Assembly (NCBI GenBank): GCA_945865675.1
Contig: CAMBFO010000005.1
Coordinates: 1 to 50,826, forward strand
Direction: 5' to 3'
Source of the DNA: Comamonas sp. lk
Lineage (GTDB): Bacteria; Pseudomonadota; Gammaproteobacteria; Burkholderiales; Burkholderiaceae_C
Length of the DNA stretch: 50,826 bases
The translations under genes were made by a program, and so were the position numbers. Position 1 is the first letter of the stretch. Each line of letters begins with the position of its first letter. The notes beneath the pieces are model-generated. The model saw only the letters and a program-made list of their open reading frames with translations. It searched no databases and was not told where the DNA came from. Below, piece after piece: positions 46,403 through 50,826 of this stretch.

Positions 46403-47359
46403 ATGCCGCATTACGATTCCACCGCCCCCTATCCCCGCGACCTGGTCGGCTACGGCAACAAGCCCCCCCACCCACAGTGGCCGGGTCAAGCCCGCGTGGC
46501 AGTGCAGTTTGTGCTCAATTACGAAGAGGGCGGCGAAAACAGCGTCTTGCACGGAGATGCCGGTTCCGAGCAGTTTTTGTCCGAGATGTTCAACCCCGCC
46601 GCCTTCCCCGACCGCCATATCAGCATGGAAGGTATTTACGAATACGGCTCGCGCGCAGGGGTCTGGCGCATCTTGCGCGAATTCGAAAAACGCAAGCTAC
46701 CACTGACCGTGTTCGGCGTCGCCAGCGCCATGCAAAAACACCCTGAGTTGTGCGCTGCGTTTCAGGCGCTGGGCCACGACATCGCCTGCCATGGCCTGAA
46801 GTGGATTCATTACCAGAACATCGACGAGGCTACGGAGCGCGCCCATATGCGCGAGGCCATGGACATATTGCGCGATTTGTGCGGCGAACGCCCCTTGGGC
46901 TGGTACACCGGCCGCGACAGCCCGCGCACGCGCCGCCTGGTGGCCGATTACGGCGGTTTTGCCTACGACAGCGACTACTACGGCGACGACCTGCCGTTTT
47001 GGATGCAGGTACAAAAAACCGATGGCACGGTGGTGCCCCAATTGATCGTGCCCTACACCCTGGACTGCAATGACATGCGCTTTGCGTTGCCCCAAGGCTA
47101 TTCGCACGCCGACCCTTTCTTCCAATACCTGAAAGACAGTTTTGATGTGCTGTATGCCGAAGGCGACCCGCAAGGGGGTAAGACACCCAAAATGATGAGT
47201 ATCGGCATGCATTGCCGCTTGCTGGGCCGGCCCGGCCGCATCACCGCCTTGCAGCGCTTTTTGGACCATGTGCAAAGTCATGCCCATGTTTGGGTTTGTC
47301 GCCGTCTGGATCTGGCGCAGCACTGGAGCCGCGTGCATCCCTATGGCGAATCCGCATGA
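46403..47359 (+). CDS. puuE: Allantoinase PuuE (polysaccharide-deacetylase fold)
   Basis: PuuE hydrolyses allantoin to allantoate, an alternative to amidohydrolase-type allantoinase. The 318-residue protein has the polysaccharide-deacetylase NodB core: Y-P-R-D-L-V-G-Y-G at the start, E-E-G-G-E-N near 40, L-T-V-F-G-V-A, H-D-I-A-C-H-G-L-K-W-I-H, G-W-Y-T-G-R-D-S, and Y-D-S-D-Y-Y-G-D-D-L-P. The family-consistent start is M-P-H-Y at 46403. An in-frame start 18 codons upstream would extend it without support. It overlaps the fusion gene downstream by ATGA. Confidence 0.95.
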   Translation: MPHYDSTAPYPRDLVGYGNKPPHPQWPGQARVAVQFVLNYEEGGENSVLHGDAGSEQFLSEMFNPAAFPDRHISMEGIYEYGSRAGVWRILREFEKRKLPLTVFGVASAMQKHPELCAAFQALGHDIACHGLKWIHYQNIDEATERAHMREAMDILRDLCGERPLGWYTGRDSPRTRRLVADYGGFAYDSDYYGDDLPFWMQVQKTDGTVVPQLIVPYTLDCNDMRFALPQGYSHADPFFQYLKDSFDVLYAEGDPQGGKTPKMMSIGMHCRLLGRPGRITALQRFLDHVQSHAHVWVCRRLDLAQHWSRVHPYGESA

Positions 47360-49137
47360 CGCTAGATGAACTCAACAACGCCCCTTTGGCGCAAGCGCAG
47401 GCCATGTTGGCCGGTCTGTACGAGCATTCCGACTGGATTGCCGAGCAAGCCCTGGCCCAGCGGCCATTTACATCGCTGGCGCAATTGCAGTACGCCATGT
47501 GCTGCGTGCTCGAAGCGGCGGGGCGCGAGGCGCAACTGGCTTTGTTGCGCGCCCACCCGGAGCTTGCCGGCAAGGGCTTGGTGTTGTCCAAGCTGACCGC
47601 CGAGTCGCAACACGAACAAAAAAAAGCGGGGCTGACCGATTGCACCCCCGAAGAGATGGCCGCCATCCAGCAGTTCAATGCCGATTACCGCGCCAAATTT
47701 GACTGGCCTTTCATTGTGGCGGTGCGTGGCCCGCGCGGCACGGGCCTGACCAAAGCGCAAATCATGGCCACTATGGCGCGCCGCCTGCAAGGCCACCCGG
47801 ACTTTGAGTTGCAAGAGTGTTTGCGCAATATCCACCGCATTGTGGAAATTCGCTTGGCCGATAAATTTGGCATCCAGCCCGACGTGGGCAGCGAAGTATG
47901 GGATTGGCAGGAAGCCCTGTCGCGCCACAGCGACCCCGGTTTTGCTGAGCGCGGCGAACTCACCGTCACCTACCTCACCGAAGCCCACCAGGCCTGCGCG
48001 CGGGATATCCAGCAACGCATGCGCGATGTCGGTATGGACGAAGTCCACATCGATGCGGTCGGTAATGTGGTGGGCCGCTACCACGCGGCGCAGCCAAGCG
48101 CGCGCACCCTGCTCACCGGTAGCCATTACGACACCGTGCGCAATGGCGGCAAATATGACGGGCGCTTAGGTATTTTTGTGCCCTTGGCTTGCGTGCAGGC
48201 TTTGCACCGGGCCGGGCAGCGCTTGCCCTTCGGCATTGAAGTGGTGGCATTTGCCGAAGAAGAAGGCCAGCGTTTCAAGGCCACGTTTTTGTCTGCTTCG
48301 GCGCTGACCGGCAGCTTCGACCCTGCCTGGCTGGACCAGTGCGATGCTGAGGGCCTGAGCATGCGCAGCGCCATGCAGCAAGCCGGGCTGGACCCGGCGC
48401 AAATTGCGACGATAAGGCGCGATCCGCAGCACTACCTGGGCTTTGTGGAGGTGCATATCGAGCAAGGGCCGGTGCTCAACGAATTGAATATTCCCTTGGG
48501 CGTGGTCACCTCCATCAACGCCAGCGTGCGATTTACCGGCAGCGTCACCGGGACCGCCAGCCATGCCGGCACCACGCCCATGAACCGCCGCCGCGATGCG
48601 GCCTTGGCGGTGGCCGAGTTGGCCCTTTTTATGGAGCAGCGCGCCGCCCGCGATGGCGATTCGGTGGCCACCATCGGGCAGTTACACGTGCCGTCGGGTT
48701 CGATCAATGTGGTGCCGGGACGCTGTGATTTTTCGCTGGACATGCGTGCCCCGTCCAATGCGCAGCGCGATGTTTTGTGTGCGGACGTGCTGGCCCAACT
48801 AGAGGCTATTTGCGCCCGCCGGGGACTGGCTTACACCCTGGTTGAGAGCATGCGCGCCAGCGCTGCGCCCAGCGCGCCGGCCTGGCAGGCACGCTGGGAA
48901 ACGGCAGTGGCCAAGCTGGGTTTGCCGCTGCACCGCATGCCCAGCGGCGCCGGGCACGATGCCATGAAAATGCACGACCTTCTGCCCCAGGCCATGCTGT
49001 TTGTGCGCGGCGAAAACAGCGGCATCAGCCACAACCCGCTCGAATCGAGCACCAGCCACGATATGCAACTGGCAGTCGACGCCTTTACGCTCTTGCTGCA
49101 GGATGTGGCAGCCTCAGCCTCGGCTTCAGGGCTTTGA
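47356..49137 (+). CDS. Fusion of OHCU decarboxylase (UraD) and allantoate amidohydrolase
   Basis: A 593-residue protein with two enzymatic domains. Residues 1-170 match OHCU decarboxylase: catalytic H67 in A-H-P-E-L-A, E87 in S-Q-H-E-Q, and N-A-D-Y-R-A-K-F-D-W-P-F-I-V-A-V-R-G. Residues 180-593 are an M20-type Zn hydrolase of the allantoate amidohydrolase/carbamoylase group: T-G-S-H257-x-D-T, Y-D268-G, F-A-E-E-E-G-Q-R-F, H-I-E-Q-G-P and G-A-G-H-D-A-M-K-M. It would join decarboxylation of OHCU to (S)-allantoin and hydrolysis of allantoate, steps that flank the PuuE reaction. The start overlaps the puuE stop, which excludes the longer frame at 47212. Confidence 0.93.
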   Translation: MTLDELNNAPLAQAQAMLAGLYEHSDWIAEQALAQRPFTSLAQLQYAMCCVLEAAGREAQLALLRAHPELAGKGLVLSKLTAESQHEQKKAGLTDCTPEEMAAIQQFNADYRAKFDWPFIVAVRGPRGTGLTKAQIMATMARRLQGHPDFELQECLRNIHRIVEIRLADKFGIQPDVGSEVWDWQEALSRHSDPGFAERGELTVTYLTEAHQACARDIQQRMRDVGMDEVHIDAVGNVVGRYHAAQPSARTLLTGSHYDTVRNGGKYDGRLGIFVPLACVQALHRAGQRLPFGIEVVAFAEEEGQRFKATFLSASALTGSFDPAWLDQCDAEGLSMRSAMQQAGLDPAQIATIRRDPQHYLGFVEVHIEQGPVLNELNIPLGVVTSINASVRFTGSVTGTASHAGTTPMNRRRDAALAVAELALFMEQRAARDGDSVATIGQLHVPSGSINVVPGRCDFSLDMRAPSNAQRDVLCADVLAQLEAICARRGLAYTLVESMRASAAPSAPAWQARWETAVAKLGLPLHRMPSGAGHDAMKMHDLLPQAMLFVRGENSGISHNPLESSTSHDMQLAVDAFTLLLQDVAASASASGL

Positions 49138-49184
49138 TCGCCGACGGCGCCCTGGTTGCATCCTTCTTTTTTTGATTGCGCCCC

Positions 49185-50414
49185 ATGAATCCAGACCTCT
49201 ACGCCCAGCTTGACGCCTGGGTGAACCAGCACTTTGACGAGGAAGTGCGCTTTTTGCAAGCGCTGGTGCGCGTGCCCACCGACACGCCGCCGGGCAATAA
49301 CGCGCCGCACGCCGAGCGCACCGCCGAACTGCTGCAGGCCATGGGGCTGGAGGTGCAAAAATTTCCCGTGCCGCCGGAAATGGTGCATGCGGCGGGCTTG
49401 CAAAGCCTGACCAACTTATTAGTGCGCCGCCGCTTTGGCCCGGGGCGCACCGTGCTGCTCAATGCCCATGGCGACGTGGTACCGCCCGGCGAAGGCTGGA
49501 CGCATGACCCCTATGGCGCCGAGATTGTCGATGGCAAGCTCTATGGCCGTGCCGCTGCGGTCAGTAAGTGTGACTTTGCTACCTACACCTTCGCGCTGCG
49601 TGCATTAGAAGCGGTCGCCAAACCCACCCAAGGCAGTGTGGAACTGTTGTTTACCTATGACGAAGAATTCGGTGGCGAACTCGGGCCTGCTTTGCTATTG
49701 AACAATGGCACCATCAAACCGGACCTGATGGTGGCCGCCGGCTTTAGCTACCAAGTCATTACCGCGCACAACGGTTGTTTGCAATTGGAGGTGACGGTAC
49801 ACGGCAAGATGGCCCATGCCGCGATTCCCGAAAGCGGTGTCGATGCGCTGCAAGCCGCAGTGCAGTTACTAAGCGCCTTGTTTGCGCAAAACGCCATTTT
49901 GAAAAATGTCCGCTCCGAGGTGTTCGGCATCACGCACCCGTATTTGAACGTGGGCATGATCGAAGGCGGCACCAATACCAATGTGGTGCCGGGCCGCGTT
50001 AGCTTCAAACTCGATAGGCGCATGATCCCGGAAGAAAACCCCGAGCAAGTGGAAGCGGATTTGCGCACCCTCATCGCGCAGACGGCGGCGCAGTGCCCCG
50101 GCATCAGCGTGGATGTCAAACGTATTCTTTTGGCGCGTGCCATGCGCCCGTTGCCGGGCAATGTGCCGCTGGTGCAGGCCTTGCAAAACCATGCGCAAGC
50201 AGTATTTGGCGTGGCGGTGCCGGCTTTGGGCACGCCGCTATATACCGATGTGCGTTTGTTCAGTGAAGCGGGCATTCCCGGCGTCATTTATGGTGCCGGG
50301 CCGCGCACCGTGCTGGAATCGAATGCCAAACGCGCGGACGAACACATCGTGCTCGAAGATTTGCGTCGCGCCACCCAAGTCATGGCGCGCAGCTTGGTGG
50401 ACTTACTGGCTTAA
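49185..50414 (+). CDS. M20 family metallopeptidase (ArgE/DapE-like deacylase)
   Basis: A 409-residue M20 protein. It has N-A-H95-G-D97-V-V-P-P-G-E-G-W, G-K-L-Y-G-R, E-E in F-T-Y-D-E-E-F-G-G-E-L-G-P, and a dimerisation-domain H-G-K-M-A-H-A-A. The canonical metal-bridging aspartate (G-R-G-A-x-D) is not at its usual place (V126); an Asp occurs at 130. The substrate is unknown. Position after the fusion gene suggests a ureidoglycolate- or N-acyl/carbamoyl-type step, but this is inference. No ribosome site precedes the ATG. A TTG at 49176 adds three residues. Confidence 0.85.
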   Translation: MNPDLYAQLDAWVNQHFDEEVRFLQALVRVPTDTPPGNNAPHAERTAELLQAMGLEVQKFPVPPEMVHAAGLQSLTNLLVRRRFGPGRTVLLNAHGDVVPPGEGWTHDPYGAEIVDGKLYGRAAAVSKCDFATYTFALRALEAVAKPTQGSVELLFTYDEEFGGELGPALLLNNGTIKPDLMVAAGFSYQVITAHNGCLQLEVTVHGKMAHAAIPESGVDALQAAVQLLSALFAQNAILKNVRSEVFGITHPYLNVGMIEGGTNTNVVPGRVSFKLDRRMIPEENPEQVEADLRTLIAQTAAQCPGISVDVKRILLARAMRPLPGNVPLVQALQNHAQAVFGVAVPALGTPLYTDVRLFSEAGIPGVIYGAGPRTVLESNAKRADEHIVLEDLRRATQVMARSLVDLLA

Positions 50415-50432
50415 GAAAGGTCAGCATAAGCC

Positions 50433-50500
50433 CGTCATCGCAAGGAGCCTGCGACGTGGCAATCCATGGCCCCTGGATCACTTCGTTCCTCGCGATGACG
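50433..50500. repeat. REP-like unit A, 68 bp
   Basis: Left arm CGTCATCGCAAGG (50433-50445), right arm CCTCGCGATGACG (50488-50500). The arms are near-perfect reverse complements, and the centre has an inner dyad ATCCA/TGGAT. Confidence 0.8.
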
Positions 50501-50505
50501 ATTGC

Positions 50506-50541
50506 CATGGCCCCTGGATCGCTTCGTTCCTCGCGATGACG
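50506..50541. repeat. Tandem partial copy of the right half of unit A
   Basis: Bases 50506-50541 repeat 50465-50500 with a single difference in 36 positions. Confidence 0.85.
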
Positions 50542-50572
50542 AAGCGGGTGTCGTGGCGATTGCCACACGGCT

Positions 50573-50640
50573 CGTCATTGCGAGGCCGAAGGCCGTGGCA
50601 ATCCATGACCCCTGGATTGCTTCACTTCGTTCGCAATGAC
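50573..50640. repeat. REP-like unit C, 68 bp
   Basis: Left arm CGTCATTGCGAGG (50573-50585), right end TTCGCAATGAC (50630-50640), with GGCAATCCATGACCCCTGGA in the centre. Same length as unit A. Confidence 0.8.
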
Positions 50641-50715
50641 TAGTTACCCTAGCGGCCTCGCAATACCGGGCCCTGGCAATCGCCATGACGCCCGTCTCGT
50701 CATCGCGCGGGGTTG

Positions 50716-50826
50716 TCATTGCAACAGGGCCTCATACAAATCCGACCATGTAGGGTTGAGGGACTCGATCAGCGCGATTTTGCGTTTTCGGGGGCCGGCT
50801 TTGAGTTGCTTTTCTCGGGCAATGGC
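50716..50826 (-). CDS. GIY-YIG nuclease family protein, C-terminal 36 residues (5' end outside window)
   Basis: On the minus strand the frame enters from the window edge and reads A-I-A-R-E-K-Q-L-K-A-G-P-R-K-R-K-I-A-L-I, then E-S-L-N-P-T-W-S-D-L-Y-E-A-L-L-Q and TGA (50716-50718). The R-E-K-Q-[IL]-K ... I-E-x-x-N-P-x-W-x-D-L-Y pattern is the C-terminal half of small single-domain GIY-YIG proteins. Its glutamate coordinates the metal ion; the GIY and YIG motifs would be upstream of the window. The stop codon lies in a GCAATGAC arm of the repeat cluster. Confidence 0.75.
   Translation of the reverse strand, partial: AIAREKQLKAGPRKRKIALIESLNPTWSDLYEALLQ

Larger units (their letters stand above)
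50433..50726. repeat. Cluster of palindromic REP-like repeats
   Basis: About 290 bases contain several copies of a module with arms CGTCAT[T/C]GC[A/G]AGG and CCTCGC[A/G]ATGACG. The centre resembles G-G-C-A-A-T-C-C-A-T-G-N-C-C-C-C-T-G-G-A-T. Complete units lie at 50433-50500 and 50573-50640, a tandem partial copy at 50506-50541, and degenerate arms at 50654-50726. No credible gene is present; frames that cross it change with each repeat. The cluster ends at the 3' end of the minus-strand GIY-YIG gene. Confidence 0.85.

Noticed and set aside
50113-50719. Open frames across the repeat cluster on both strands
   Set aside because: They arise from repeated arms in shifting frames and overlap the M20 gene or the repeats without any family resemblance.
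50433-50726. Possible CRISPR array
   Set aside because: The repeats are palindromic, differ in spacing and orientation, and are not separated by unique spacers of constant length. No cas gene is seen.

Overview
The window reads as a chromosomal segment of a betaproteobacterium of the order Burkholderiales, most likely Comamonadaceae (Rhodoferax/Polaromonas/Limnohabitans-like). This is inferred from family-level gene content and gene order (dusB-fis-purH; DUF721-M23 peptidase-secA-argJ; pilB-pilC-pilD-coaE-zapD-yacG; a Bug/TctC-type binding protein) and from dense, moderately GC-rich coding. No rRNA, tRNA, CRISPR array, prophage or insertion sequence was recognised. All assignments come from reading the sequence; no database search was run.

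Layout. 1-2.3 kb: end of dusB, then fis and purH, closed by a strong bidirectional terminator. 2.35-4.9 kb: hemL and a divergent ThiD-like kinase on the minus strand from a good promoter, with a rubredoxin gene diverging. 4.9-11 kb: a photolyase gene back-to-back with the pyrimidine operon yqgE-ruvX-pyrR-pyrB-pyrC'-plsC. Its dihydroorotase-like protein lacks the metal-binding HxH motif. 11-17.8 kb: a DUF721 (DciA-like) gene, then M23 peptidase, secA, argJ, a DUF815 ATPase and mutT. A small ORF and a hairpin lie just before secA.

17.8-26.7 kb: ten minus-strand genes joined mostly by overlapping stop/start codons. dTDP-rhamnose synthesis (rfbB, rfbD, rfbA, rfbC) runs into type IV pilus assembly (pilB, pilC, pilD) and then coaE, zapD and yacG. 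26.8-31.4 kb: single genes (TPR/glycosyltransferase-like protein, DTW-domain tRNA modifier, DUF4188 protein, carboxymuconolactone-decarboxylase-like protein, Bug/TctC binding protein).

31.5-50.4 kb: a large purine-catabolism island. A BMP-type ABC importer (lipoprotein, two permeases, double ATPase) diverges from xdhA-xdhB. There follow a MOFRL glycerate kinase, an 8-oxoguanine/guanine deaminase-like hydrolase, membrane urate oxidase puuD with a cytochrome c tail, xdhC, a TonB-like lipoprotein, hydroxyisourate hydrolase, allantoinase puuE, a UraD-allantoate amidohydrolase fusion and an M20 peptidase. Together they can take purine through xanthine, urate, 5-hydroxyisourate, OHCU, allantoin and allantoate toward glyoxylate, with glycerate kinase at the downstream end. 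No regulator gene is present in the island.

50.43-50.83 kb: a cluster of palindromic REP-like repeats that runs into the 3' end of a GIY-YIG nuclease gene on the minus strand. This nuclease-plus-palindrome arrangement is the observation I would follow up first.
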